A stretch of DNA of 53,805 nt from Bacteroides xylanisolvens XB1A (GTDB taxonomy: Bacteria; Bacteroidota; Bacteroidia; Bacteroidales; Bacteroidaceae): the NCBI RefSeq assembly GCF_000210075.1, contig NC_021017.1:1052858-1106662 (forward strand). Reading direction: 5' to 3'. Made by a program: the position numbers and the translations under genes. Under the pieces are notes generated by a model that saw nothing but the letters and a program-made list of their open reading frames with translations, searched no databases and was not told where the DNA came from. Positions 8,289 through 15,807 of this stretch are shown in pieces. How positions within the stretch are numbered: the stretch's first letter is position 1; each line of letters begins with the position of its first letter.

Positions 8289-10612
8289 TAATCTATCGTG
8301 ATTTCGTCTACAAACAAAAATGCCGGACTATCTTTGCCGCCATGCCATGCCGGCATTTTACTTTCAGACAAGGCAACCACTTTCACGTATTGAGTTTTCA
8401 CCGGGCTGAATGACAGTTTATGTTCATAGATACCATTCTTATCGCTTTCTTTCATAGCAGGATACTCCTCGGAAGCAACTTTGGTAAAGTTCTTGCCATC
8501 GTCCGAAACTTCTACGGAAAGTCCTCGCGCGTCAAACACCCAGTCGCCCTTCTCCACGCAAGTAGAAATAGCAACGCTCGAAATCTCGGTAGGCTGCTGA
8601 AGATCGATAGTCATGTCCATATCGTTCTTGTAGAACGCAATCCAACGACCGGTTTTGTAATTGCCATTTCCTTTCAAGCCGTCTACTAATGTAGATTCGC
8701 CTTTGAACATGTATTGCTTGTTGACCGGCTGGTTGGCTACAATCGGCTTCATGCTGGATTTGCTGAAATTAACCTTTTCAGAAACCACACGGCTATTTCC
8801 GGTAGGACGGACAGCAATGGCAGAGAAAGTTACATTTTCCTTGATTTTCAGCGGGCTTTCATAAAGCGGGGAAGCAGCGGTAGGTTCCGTGCCGTCCAAG
8901 GTGTAATGGATAGGCGCATTGTCAATGGTAGACAAAGTGATGTCCAGTGTACCGTCCGTCGGGTTCGGCGTGTATTCGGCAGTTACATTAAATACATGTT
9001 TGGCATAGTTGTATCCTTCCGCATCGTACCATTTAATCAGGCGCGGCAGACGGGACAGGAAGTCTTCATAATTCTTCTTGTCGGGAGCCGACCACTGGAT
9101 TTCGGACAAGGCAGCCCAACGGGGCAATACCATATACTGGGCATGAGAGAAAGTAGGAATGTATTCAGTCCAGAGGTTAGCCTGCACGCCTTTGATATAT
9201 TTCTGTTCTTCCGGAGTGAGGGAAGCCGGCATCGGCTCGTAGCTGTACACTCTTTCAAGAGGCAGGTAACCACCAATACCGAGAGGTTCGTTCTCCGTAT
9301 CTTTTGTCTGGTAGTAGTCGAAATACAGGTAAGTGTTCGGAGTCATGATAACATCGTGTTTCTGCTTGGCTGCTTCGATACCACCCTTTTCACCACGCCA
9401 TGACATAACAGTAGCGTTAGGAGCAAGTCCGCCTTCGAGGATTTCATCCCAACCGATGATCTGACGTCCGTGGTCGTTGAGGAATTTTTCGATATGGTTG
9501 ATTACGAAGCTCTGCAGACGTTCTTCCTTGCTATGCTTATCATCCGATTTCAAGCCCAGCGCCTTGATACGTGCCTGACATTTCGGACATTTTTCCCAAC
9601 GTACTTTCGGACATTCGTCACCACCTACATGAATATATTCTGAAGGGAAGATTTCAATCAATTCGCTATATACATCTTCGAGGAATTTCAAGACTTGATC
9701 GTTTCCGGCACAAAGCACATCTTCAGATACTCCCCATTGTCTCCATACTTCGTACGGGCCACCGGTACATCCCAATTCGGGGTAAGCGGCAAGGGCAGCT
9801 TGCATGTGTCCCGGAAGGTCGATTTCGGGAATAACTGTGATATAACGTTCGGCAGCATACGCTACTATTTCTTTCGCCTGCTCCTGGGTATAGAAGCCAC
9901 CGTAAGGTTTGCCGTCGTATTCACCGGAGTTACGTCCGATGACTGTTTCTGTTCTCTTGGAACCGATTTCTGTCAGCTTCGGATATTTCTTGATTTCCAG
10001 ACGCCAGCCCTGGTCTTCGGTAATATGCCAGTGAAAACGGTTCATATTGTGCAAAGCCATCATATCGATATATGTCTTCACTTCATCTACGGTAAAGAAA
10101 TGACGGCTGGTATCGAAGTGTGCACCACGATAGCCAAAGCGGGGAGCGTCATTGATTTCTACAGCGGGCATGGAAATGTCTGCACCGACAGCCACAGGCA
10201 ATGATTTGTGCAGGGACTGGATGCCATAGAATACGCCGGCCTCGGTAGGACCAGTAATCGTGATTCCGTCACCGGCAACTTTCAACTGATAGGATTCCGG
10301 ATTTTCGTTTGCCGTGCCCAATGTCAGTACGATTGCATTCTTACCTTCCGTTCCGGCTTCGATAGCGAAATCTTTTCCGGTAGCGGTTTTCAGATAGTCG
10401 GCCAGGAATTGTGCGTTGCGTTGCATCTTCTCGTTTCCTTCCGGATAGAGGATTTTCACACCGCTCTTCAGAATGAAGGGATTTCCTTGAGCTGTTACAA
10501 TTTCTTGTGGCATGGGGATGATCTGGTAGTTGGCTTCCTGTTGCGCCGATTGGCAAGAGGCAAAAAGTCCTGCTAGTGCCAGACATCCGGTTAACTTTAA
10601 GAGTTGTTTCAT
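8288..10612 (-). CDS. GH20 beta-N-acetylhexosaminidase, lipoprotein
   Basis: 774 residues. The signal peptide ends in a lipobox (LAGLFASC followed by QSAQQ), so it is a lipoprotein, possibly at the cell surface. Order: GH20b N domain, GH20 barrel with the catalytic DE in YIHVGGDECPK near residue 331, a chitobiase-type C-terminal beta domain (about 560-620, TPNPTDGTLDITLSTIDNAP) and a discoidin-like domain (about 640-774). It removes beta-GlcNAc/GalNAc from non-reducing ends. Compared with the downstream paralogue it carries an extra insertion around GLKSDDKHSKEERLQ and is lipid-anchored, suggesting one acts outside and one in the periplasm. It begins 34 nt after the beta-mannosidase stop. Confidence 0.93.
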   Translation of the reverse strand: MKQLLKLTGCLALAGLFASCQSAQQEANYQIIPMPQEIVTAQGNPFILKSGVKILYPEGNEKMQRNAQFLADYLKTATGKDFAIEAGTEGKNAIVLTLGTANENPESYQLKVAGDGITITGPTEAGVFYGIQSLHKSLPVAVGADISMPAVEINDAPRFGYRGAHFDTSRHFFTVDEVKTYIDMMALHNMNRFHWHITEDQGWRLEIKKYPKLTEIGSKRTETVIGRNSGEYDGKPYGGFYTQEQAKEIVAYAAERYITVIPEIDLPGHMQAALAAYPELGCTGGPYEVWRQWGVSEDVLCAGNDQVLKFLEDVYSELIEIFPSEYIHVGGDECPKVRWEKCPKCQARIKALGLKSDDKHSKEERLQSFVINHIEKFLNDHGRQIIGWDEILEGGLAPNATVMSWRGEKGGIEAAKQKHDVIMTPNTYLYFDYYQTKDTENEPLGIGGYLPLERVYSYEPMPASLTPEEQKYIKGVQANLWTEYIPTFSHAQYMVLPRWAALSEIQWSAPDKKNYEDFLSRLPRLIKWYDAEGYNYAKHVFNVTAEYTPNPTDGTLDITLSTIDNAPIHYTLDGTEPTAASPLYESPLKIKENVTFSAIAVRPTGNSRVVSEKVNFSKSSMKPIVANQPVNKQYMFKGESTLVDGLKGNGNYKTGRWIAFYKNDMDMTIDLQQPTEISSVAISTCVEKGDWVFDARGLSVEVSDDGKNFTKVASEEYPAMKESDKNGIYEHKLSFSPVKTQYVKVVALSESKMPAWHGGKDSPAFLFVDEITID

Positions 10613-10646
10613 AAACTAAAAAATTAAGTGTTAAGTTATTAATAAA

Positions 10647-13241
10647 TTAATTATAGGTTTCACGAATATGATTGATTGTCAAAGGCAACTCCTCTCCTTT
10701 CTTTATTTGGGGAGAAGTGATGACAACTGTCTTACGCTCTCCGGGAAGGAGGTCGAAAAAGTTGTCACTGAAACGGGCTCCCTGCAAAGGGATTTCAATA
10801 AAGACGTCTTTGGCAAGACAGGGAGAAAGCAGGGTCAATTCGCACACGCCGTCTTTCTGTTTTATCTTGCAGGAAACGGTTGTCTTGGGCAGAAGCAGGT
10901 CTTTCGTCTTTCTAAAGAAGTAGACTGTTTCGGCTACCGTATGCCCGGACTTGTCTTTCAAGGTCAGTTGCATGAAGTGGTGCTGTTGTTCTTTGGATGA
11001 CAGCCAGGATTCTATTTTCATGCGGTAAACGCATTGGGAGGAGTTAGCCGGGATTGCCAATGGTTTGAGTTGTATCGGTTTACCTTGTTTCTTTCCGTCA
11101 AAGTCTGTGACTCTCATTTCCAACGTCATGTGGTCTTTGGTGTCCGGACAGTCGGATATCAGGTAGATATTGAGACTGTCGTTCTGCTGGATAGGGTTGA
11201 TGAGGATGGGAGCAAAAGCTCGTTTGGCCTGATAATGTAGGGCTTTCCAGTTGCCATAATAGTCGATGCTCGACCAGGATACTACCGGCCAACTATCATT
11301 CAGTTGCCAATACAGTGTACCCATGCAGTAGGGACGGTTCCGGCGGTGTGCTTCCAGCCCGTGACGCATTCCCTGTCCTTGCAGCACTAGTCCGACGTAG
11401 ACAAAGTCTTCAAATTTTTCGGGAATGATATAGTCACGTTCCATATAGGTGCGAATCAGGGCATTGCCAATGCTGCTTTTCTGATGGGCATTCATCACCT
11501 CCGATTCGATTTGATAATCTTCAGGAGCCGCAAAGGTGGCAATAGTCTTCATCTCCGGGAAGGACTGGAAACCGAATTCGCTCATGAAACGAGGGAGGTC
11601 TGTATCTAGTGATTCGAAAGTTTTTTGGGCATACCATACTCCCCAGTTGTGGCTGTCTCCTATCCCCCATGATTCGGGGCGTCCCCAATTGGCTAAATAC
11701 GGGGAGCTATGTATATAAAAACGGTCGGCATCCAGCTCTTTTACCTTGATAGGAAGGAGTTGGCGGAACAGTTTGTCATAGCCTTGGAACATTTCCTGAT
11801 AGATTTCCGGCGTGAATTTCTTGTCGAATCCCCAATATTTCAAGGCTTCCAGTATTTCATTATTGCCACACCACATCGCCAGGGAAGCATGATTGCGAAG
11901 ACGGCGAATGTTGTAGCAGGCTTCTGCTTCTACTCTTTTCAGGAAGGTTGGGTCGGACGGATAGGGAGTGCAGGCAAACATAAAGTCCTGCCATATCAGT
12001 ATTCCGTTTTCATCTGCCAGGTCATAGAAACGGTCGTCTTCGTAGGTCCCGCCTCCCCACACACGAATGACATTCATGTTGGCTTCTTTGATGTCCCGGA
12101 ATAAGGTTTGGTAGCGTTCGGTAGTGACGTTGGTCAATAGGGCATCCTGGGGAATGTAATTGGCTCCTTTGGCAAACATCGGAACGCCGTTTACTTCAAA
12201 ATAGAAGGATTCTCCGTCCTGATCTTTTTCATTGACGAGACGAACGGTGCGCAGTCCTATCCGGTGGGATTGTTGGGCTACGACTTTATCTTCTACGATT
12301 ATTTGAGCGGAGAAATCATACAAGGCGGGCTTTCCCCAGCCATTCGGCATCCAACGTACCGGCGACAGCACTTCGGAAGGAATAGATATATGATTGATTC
12401 CGGGCTGTAGGGTGATTGCCTGGCTAATGCCTTTTTCTGTGTTTCCTTCGAAGGAGGTATTGATTCTCACCTCTGCTTGAAGTGCTTGAGGGAGGATATT
12501 ATTTATTTCCAATTCGTTGGATAGTTTTGCCAGTTGGTCGGTCAGCGAGAGTTGCTTTACGTGGTAGTCGCTGATAGAGGCTGCGTCGTAATAACGGATG
12601 GTTACCGGACGCCAGATACCACTGGTCACCATGCGGATTCCCCAGTCCCAGCCATAACTGTAAGGGGCTTTACGGGAGAATACGCTTACATGTTTTTCGT
12701 GATGATCGTTGTCTGCCGGATAGTTGAATCCGTTAGAGTTATATTGAGGCATTGTCTGCCGGATGGGTGAATGAAAATAGATGTGAAGAAGGTTTTCTCC
12801 GAGACGGAGTTGTGACTTGACGGGTATCGTATAACCGACGAACATGTTATCCGCTTTCAACAACAGTGCTCCGTTGAGGTATACATCGGCGTATGTGTCA
12901 AGACCTTCAAAGACTAATTGGGCGTCGTCCCGTTTCAGTTGCTCGGGGGTAACTGTAAAAGCAGTCCGGTACTCCCAGTCTTCATTTTCCACCCACTGAA
13001 TCTTCTGTTCATTGATACCGTAAAAAGGATCGGGAATTTGTTTATGATAGATAAGATCCTGATGAACGGTGCCGGGAACCTGTGCCGGTCGCCATAGCTC
13101 CGTGCCTGCCTGGGAAAATTCCCAACCTGCATTTAAAACCACAACTTCGGAATTGTCATTGCTCTGCGCATATGCCATACTGCAACAGCATAGTAGTCCA
13201 CATGCTATTTGAGTCTTTTTTCCGATTAAATTAATCATCAT
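10647..13241 (-). CDS. GH2 beta-mannosidase
   Basis: 864 residues from the ATG at 13241 (19 more if an upstream in-frame ATG at 13298 were used). I prefer 13241 because it gives a normal signal peptide (MMINLIGKKTQIACGLLCCCSMAYAQ) and because a leader shared with the sialidase gene ends exactly at this ATG. Order: GH2 sugar-binding jelly roll (WEFSQAGTELWRPAQVPGTVHQDL), Ig-like domain, GH2 TIM barrel. The acid/base Glu is in MWCGNNEILEA (near 460) and the nucleophile Glu in MSEFGFQSFPE (near 555). It hydrolyses terminal beta-mannose, such as the core Man-beta-1,4-GlcNAc of N-glycans, which fits its place beside sialidase and hexosaminidases. Confidence 0.92.
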   Translation of the reverse strand: MMINLIGKKTQIACGLLCCCSMAYAQSNDNSEVVVLNAGWEFSQAGTELWRPAQVPGTVHQDLIYHKQIPDPFYGINEQKIQWVENEDWEYRTAFTVTPEQLKRDDAQLVFEGLDTYADVYLNGALLLKADNMFVGYTIPVKSQLRLGENLLHIYFHSPIRQTMPQYNSNGFNYPADNDHHEKHVSVFSRKAPYSYGWDWGIRMVTSGIWRPVTIRYYDAASISDYHVKQLSLTDQLAKLSNELEINNILPQALQAEVRINTSFEGNTEKGISQAITLQPGINHISIPSEVLSPVRWMPNGWGKPALYDFSAQIIVEDKVVAQQSHRIGLRTVRLVNEKDQDGESFYFEVNGVPMFAKGANYIPQDALLTNVTTERYQTLFRDIKEANMNVIRVWGGGTYEDDRFYDLADENGILIWQDFMFACTPYPSDPTFLKRVEAEACYNIRRLRNHASLAMWCGNNEILEALKYWGFDKKFTPEIYQEMFQGYDKLFRQLLPIKVKELDADRFYIHSSPYLANWGRPESWGIGDSHNWGVWYAQKTFESLDTDLPRFMSEFGFQSFPEMKTIATFAAPEDYQIESEVMNAHQKSSIGNALIRTYMERDYIIPEKFEDFVYVGLVLQGQGMRHGLEAHRRNRPYCMGTLYWQLNDSWPVVSWSSIDYYGNWKALHYQAKRAFAPILINPIQQNDSLNIYLISDCPDTKDHMTLEMRVTDFDGKKQGKPIQLKPLAIPANSSQCVYRMKIESWLSSKEQQHHFMQLTLKDKSGHTVAETVYFFRKTKDLLLPKTTVSCKIKQKDGVCELTLLSPCLAKDVFIEIPLQGARFSDNFFDLLPGERKTVVITSPQIKKGEELPLTINHIRETYN

Positions 13242-13276
13242 AGTGGGGGCATTAGATATTAACGGTCTCAAAGATA
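13239..13276 (-). promoter_or_regulatory. Promoter/leader module of the beta-mannosidase gene
   Basis: The minus strand shows TATCTTTG (13269-13276, full match to TAnnTTTG), then CGTTAA (13259-13264), then CTAATGCCCCCACTATG (13239-13255) ending in the start codon. The sialidase gene has the same arrangement with the same spacing, pointing to shared control. Confidence 0.6.
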
Positions 13277-13330
13277 TTACTTTTTCAGCAAATTTCACTG
13301 ATAATTTAACAAAATATGTTGTTTTAGCGT

Positions 13331-13530
13331 GAGCTGTCCAGAAAGCCCCAATTAAATCGGCTAAAGTTTCAGCTTATAATTAGTTAAATAAAGAGTAGTA
13401 TTCTGTCCTCAAATGTATGCTAAAATGGCGTTTTTTTTATTATAACGATATTCTTTTTCATTATAGCTAAATCTTTCTACCTATAAATCGTAAGCATAGA
13501 TTTAAATCTTCGGACTTTCGGGACAGACTC
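13331..13530. repeat. MITE-like element with imperfect terminal inverted repeats
   Basis: CTGTCCAGAAAG at 13334-13345 is mirrored by CTTTCGGGACAG at 13515-13526 (11 of 12 match), and the similarity extends outward (GAG) and inward (CC). The roughly 170 bp between is AT-rich and non-coding. Size and ends resemble a miniature inverted-repeat transposable element or a decayed IS; no clear target-site duplication was seen. It ends 1 nt before the sialidase stop codon. The rest of the 290-bp gap up to the mannosidase start holds only the promoter/leader. Confidence 0.4.
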
Positions 13531-13531
13531 T

Positions 13532-15163
13532 TTATTCCTTTATTATATCTGTCAATTTTATCGCTTGAAAGGTTATATGTGCGACGCTACTCTCATATAG
13601 TATACCAATTGTCTCTTTATCAATCATTGTCAGACAACTATACCCCCATCCTTCTGCCTCGTCGAGCATTAATTGATGTTCCGGCAACCAGGTAAGTCCT
13701 TTGTCCAGACTTACTTTTATTGTTATATGATTACGTCCTTTGGTCGTATTCGGGTTCGAAAACAGCAGGATATCTTTGTTTAATATGTTGTCTTTGGCAT
13801 CTACATGAATCAGACTAGCCATGCATACCGGTTCCTGAAGTGCTTGGCGGGAAGATGGGTGTTCTGTCCATATTTCTCCCAAATCTTTCGTTATGGCAAT
13901 AGCCCGGCTTCCTCCTCTATTATCACGCATATTCAGCATCAATACTCCCGGTTCTATTTCCGCCACTTGCGCTTCCGTTGTATTGGTTCGTGCCATATTG
14001 TGCATTTTCCATGTTTTCCCCCGGTCTTTACTATACATGATTCCTGCATTCGGAACACGGGTAGAGTCTATAAATTGCGTTGGAAATACCAATGTGCCAT
14101 CACTCATCGTTATTCCACGTCCGGGACCTTGAAGCAGGAAGTACCAGGAAGGATCTTTCACCTGCTCTGTTATATTGATAGGCTTCGACCAGGTTTTACC
14201 ATCGTCTGTGCTTTTAGCCAATACCAACTGTGCCGTATGATTCAGATCCATTCCCGGATGGGAACTCCACCAGGCGCGTTGATTACCCATACCATGTGTC
14301 CATGCGGCAACCACCCAGACGGTATTCGTCTTAGTATCTACTAAAATAGAAGGGTCTCCTACCCCATTCTGTGCTTTAGGCAGACCACCATACTCGCCAA
14401 ATGAAAGCGGAAGACGCATCTTCTCCCAATTCTTTCCTCCATCGATGCTACGGCTCAAACCCACGTCAACATATTCCTGTAAATCGACACTACTGTTGTA
14501 TCGAACATCATACACGCCTAATAAGGTTCCTTTATTGGTAGTCACCAACCCGGGAATACGGAAAGAAGCAGAACCGTCATCACCGGCATGACGAACTCCA
14601 ACTGCCATCCGGTGAACGATATTCTTTGGAGAAATAGATTTACAACATAGTTCTTTCCCATCTGCTTTAACGGCACACAATTCAGAGAGTATCTTAGTCT
14701 GCAAAGAGGCATCTTTTTTCATCTGCAAACTAATCCAAAAATAGTTTACACCCGGAAATAAATTGTAATTACCTTTTAATACAACTTTTTCTGATGATCC
14801 CACCTCTGCACATTTGATCGAATAGGAAGGAATAGCCGCCAATGTCCCACCCGGACGGTGGCTGGATATGTACTCTACTGGAGCAAAGCGATTTTTGTCT
14901 TTGTCCTGCAACGCCTCTGTTCCTCCATAATAGAGTTTGATTGCCTGAATATCAGTCAGATTCGTACTTTTACTAAAATCTAAAATGATTTCATCGAGCT
15001 TCTTGCTTTCTTTTGCATCCAAACGAAGATAGAACAGAACATTGTCTTGCCGCTCTATCAAAACCGGGATTTGTGTTTCATGGATAAACACTGTGTCTGA
15101 AGCTTTTACGTCAAAAGAATAGCCTAATAAGACAAGGAAAAGTAAATAAAAAATTCTTCTCAT
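13532..15163 (-). CDS. nanH: Exo-alpha-sialidase (GH33 neuraminidase)
   Basis: 543 residues from the ATG at 15163, which yields a clean signal peptide (MRRIFYLLFLVLLGYSFDVKAS); an in-frame ATG at 15244 would add 27 residues with no sense as a signal. Order: N-terminal sialidase-associated beta domain (about 25-185), then the six-bladed propeller with the FRIPGLV motif and at least four Asp boxes (SIDGGKNWEK, STDDGKTWSK, SKDRGKTWKM, SLDKGLTWLP). The late WGYSCLTM segment is expected to hold the nucleophile Tyr. It removes terminal sialic acids from host glycans, exposing sugars to the downstream glycosidases. First gene of the locus, divergent from kdp. The length is typical for Bacteroides sialidases. 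Confidence 0.94.
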   Translation of the reverse strand: MRRIFYLLFLVLLGYSFDVKASDTVFIHETQIPVLIERQDNVLFYLRLDAKESKKLDEIILDFSKSTNLTDIQAIKLYYGGTEALQDKDKNRFAPVEYISSHRPGGTLAAIPSYSIKCAEVGSSEKVVLKGNYNLFPGVNYFWISLQMKKDASLQTKILSELCAVKADGKELCCKSISPKNIVHRMAVGVRHAGDDGSASFRIPGLVTTNKGTLLGVYDVRYNSSVDLQEYVDVGLSRSIDGGKNWEKMRLPLSFGEYGGLPKAQNGVGDPSILVDTKTNTVWVVAAWTHGMGNQRAWWSSHPGMDLNHTAQLVLAKSTDDGKTWSKPINITEQVKDPSWYFLLQGPGRGITMSDGTLVFPTQFIDSTRVPNAGIMYSKDRGKTWKMHNMARTNTTEAQVAEIEPGVLMLNMRDNRGGSRAIAITKDLGEIWTEHPSSRQALQEPVCMASLIHVDAKDNILNKDILLFSNPNTTKGRNHITIKVSLDKGLTWLPEHQLMLDEAEGWGYSCLTMIDKETIGILYESSVAHITFQAIKLTDIIKE

Positions 15164-15199
15164 AATGGGGGTATTAGTTAGTTTAACGCGATAAAGATA
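15161..15199 (-). promoter_or_regulatory. Promoter/leader module of the sialidase gene
   Basis: The minus strand shows TATCTTTA (15192-15199, 7 of 8 to TAnnTTTG plus context), CGTTAA (15183-15188) and CTAATACCCCCATTATG (15161-15177) ending in the start codon. The last block differs from the mannosidase leader at two of 17 positions. Confidence 0.55.
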
Positions 15200-15538
15200 A
15201 AACTTTTCTACCATAATACAGCTATGCAAACAGTTAACTTTCATTTTTGTTTTGGGTACTTTGCAAAATTTCTGTTTTTTGATTTATCAATGATACTTTG
15301 GTATACTTGTATTTCCTCTTTTACTACTCTTTTTTATTTTCACCTCTCTATTATATTGTTTTTCATAATAGCATAATCCATTTCAAAATGGTAGGGTGTT
15401 TTCCGTTTGTTATTCTTTTTAGTTCTTTTTTATTGTTTTGAAAATCAATAGCTTACTTGCTTTTCTCTTTTTCTGGCATACCTTTAGCATTACTTATGGC
15501 AAATAATTAGGATTATTAATCATTTAAAAGGTAAAAAC
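15200..15538 (+). promoter_or_regulatory. Divergent intergenic region upstream of the kdp operon
   Basis: About 340 bp of T-rich non-coding DNA between the sialidase and kdp genes. A candidate kdp promoter is CTTG (15456-15459), 19 nt, TACCTTTA (15479-15486), close to the Bacteroides TTTG/TAnnTTTG pair. A 7-bp inverted repeat CTATTAT (15348-15354) / ATAATAG (15365-15371) upstream could be a regulator site. Neither is proven. Confidence 0.35.
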
Positions 15539-15634
15539 ATGGGAATAACACTATCATTTATTTTCTGCCTGTTAAGCGGTTTCGCTTGTTTCTGGCTATT
15601 TTGGAAATGTGTAGACTGGTTTGAGAATATTTAA
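15539..15634 (+). CDS. 31-residue putative membrane microprotein at head of kdp operon
   Basis: ATG at 15539, preceded by AAAAGGTAAAAAC, encodes 31 residues beginning MGITLSFIFCLLSGFACFW and ending KCVDWFENI. It is one hydrophobic helix rich in Phe, Cys and Trp with a short charged tail. It sits 19 nt before kdpF in the same direction. I do not recognise the family. It could be a second KdpF-like accessory subunit, a leader peptide, or chance; the ordinary membrane-protein composition, start context and tight spacing favour a real gene. Confidence 0.5.
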   Translation: MGITLSFIFCLLSGFACFWLFWKCVDWFENI

Positions 15635-15653
15635 AGAAAAAGGAGAATTGATT

Positions 15654-15734
15654 ATGTACACAGCATTATTCGTATTAGGTATTGCGATCTTCGGTTATTT
15701 GATGTACGTGCTCGTCAAACCCGAAAAGTTTTAA
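15654..15734 (+). CDS. kdpF: KdpF-like small subunit of K+-transporting ATPase
   Basis: 26 residues starting MYTALFVLGIAIFGYLMYV and ending LVKPEKF. The single transmembrane helix and the terminal K-P-E-K-F signature are typical of KdpF, the small lipid-like stabiliser of the KdpABC complex. The ribosome site AAGGAGA lies 7 nt before the ATG, strong for this genome. It precedes kdpA by 31 nt. Confidence 0.85.
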   Translation: MYTALFVLGIAIFGYLMYVLVKPEKF

Positions 15735-15765
15735 AGTAACACACACAGTTTAAGGTAAAAAGTAT

Positions 15766-15807
15766 ATGAATATAGAAATTTTAGGCGTGGTTGTTTAGAT
15801 AGCCTTG
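15766..15807 (+). pseudogene. kdpA: 5' end of kdpA with in-frame amber codon
   Basis: The ATG at 15766 opens MNIEILGVVV, then TAG at 15796-15798, then IAL and on in frame into KdpA. This is the expected KdpA N-terminus with a stop at codon 11, where relatives I recall carry Gln (CAG to TAG is one transition). Counting from here the full protein would be 568 codons, the usual length. Confidence 0.75.

Noticed and set aside
8714..9403. 229-codon plus-strand ORF inside the GH20 lipoprotein gene
   Set aside because: Antisense shadow of a well-supported hexosaminidase; the translation is low-complexity aromatic/basic sequence with no motif and no start context.
9695..10204. 169-codon plus-strand ORF opposite the same GH20 gene
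   Set aside because: Shadow of the hexosaminidase; no recognisable domain or ribosome site.
15796..15798. Recoding of the kdpA TAG as pyrrolysine or another amino acid
   Set aside because: No pyl genes or special downstream structure seen, and Bacteroides is not known to use it; simple mutation, re-initiation or sequencing error is more likely.
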